Assembly: GCA_905235695.1 (NCBI GenBank)
Contig: CAJOMW010000144.1
Coordinates: forward strand, 1-5,440
Direction of reading: 5' to 3'
DNA length: 5,440 bases
DNA from: an uncultured Clostridia bacterium
Lineage (GTDB): Bacteria; Bacillota; Clostridia; Oscillospirales; CAG-382
Shown: piece by piece, positions 5,343-5,440 of the stretch
How the letters are laid out: each line of letters starts with the position of its first letter
Position numbering within the stretch: position 1 is the stretch's first letter
Made by a program: the position numbers and the translations under genes
The notes under the pieces: generated by a model
What the model was told of the DNA's origin: nothing
Database searches by the model: none
The model's input: only the letters and a program-made list of their open reading frames with translations

Positions 5343-5440
5343 TTAATAATTTGCGAAATCAGCGACCGGCATAAGTCCCGAAAGCGTACTGAACGCAACT
5401 ATCTTTACTCTGTCTGAGTCGTCTACGTGCTCTGAAGAAG
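5343..5440 (-). CDS. Unidentified protein, C-terminal 31 residues only
   Basis: Of the three minus-strand frames entering from the window edge, this one runs furthest, 31 codons from 5438 to a TAA at 5345-5343, and it is followed by a hairpin terminator at a normal distance. The tail contains DRVKIVAFSTLSGLMPVADF. From memory, a pattern of VK, a short strand and a Leu/Met-Pro-Val/Leu turn near the C-terminus occurs in some secreted clostridial surface proteins, but 31 residues are too few to assign a family. The other two frames stop earlier and look unlike protein. Confidence 0.5.
   Translation of the reverse strand, partial: SSEHVDDSDRVKIVAFSTLSGLMPVADFANY

Overview
The window reads as a chromosomal segment of an anaerobic, Clostridia-type Firmicute. 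The evidence is the tig-clpP-clpX order, ClpP and ClpX sequences close to the Bacillus/Clostridium type, strong Shine-Dalgarno sites on several genes, a sigma-A-like promoter, frequent ATA isoleucine codons, and a Spo0A-type DNA-binding domain, a fold characteristic of endospore-forming Firmicutes lineages. Base composition is close to half GC by eye. I cannot name the species. Every gene I can support is on the minus strand, so transcription runs from high to low coordinates.

Layout in transcription order: (1) the last 31 codons of an unidentified protein (5440-5343), followed by a terminator-like hairpin with a UUCG tetraloop (5318-5291). (2) A divergent GpsA-type, NAD(P)H-dependent glycerol-3-phosphate dehydrogenase (5264-4308). 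(3) A 177-base AT-rich gap holding a good promoter (TTGACT-16-TAAAAT). (4) tig, trigger factor, split into two reading frames (4130-3102 and 3120-2545) by a perfect 8-bp tandem duplication. Without the extra copy it would be a 525-residue trigger factor ending in a long Lys/Ala-rich tail. (5) An 11-bp hairpin, then clpP (2438-1854). (6) A 10-bp hairpin, then clpX (1801-560). (7) A small hairpin, then a gene whose product is essentially a free-standing Spo0A C-terminal DNA-binding domain with no receiver domain (515-1, running off the window just before its expected end).

The core is a protein quality-control operon. Trigger factor meets nascent chains at the ribosome, and ClpX unfolds substrates and feeds them to the ClpP peptidase chamber. 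All catalytic and nucleotide-binding residues of ClpP and ClpX that I checked are present. The most notable points are the tig frameshift with its precise 8-bp duplication, the orphan Spo0A-type regulator 44 bases downstream of clpX (where lon often sits in other bacteria), the basic tail on trigger factor, and a His in place of the usual substrate-binding Arg in the GpsA-like protein. I see no RNA genes, CRISPR arrays, insertion sequences or phage genes, and nothing that amounts to a clearly new multi-gene system.
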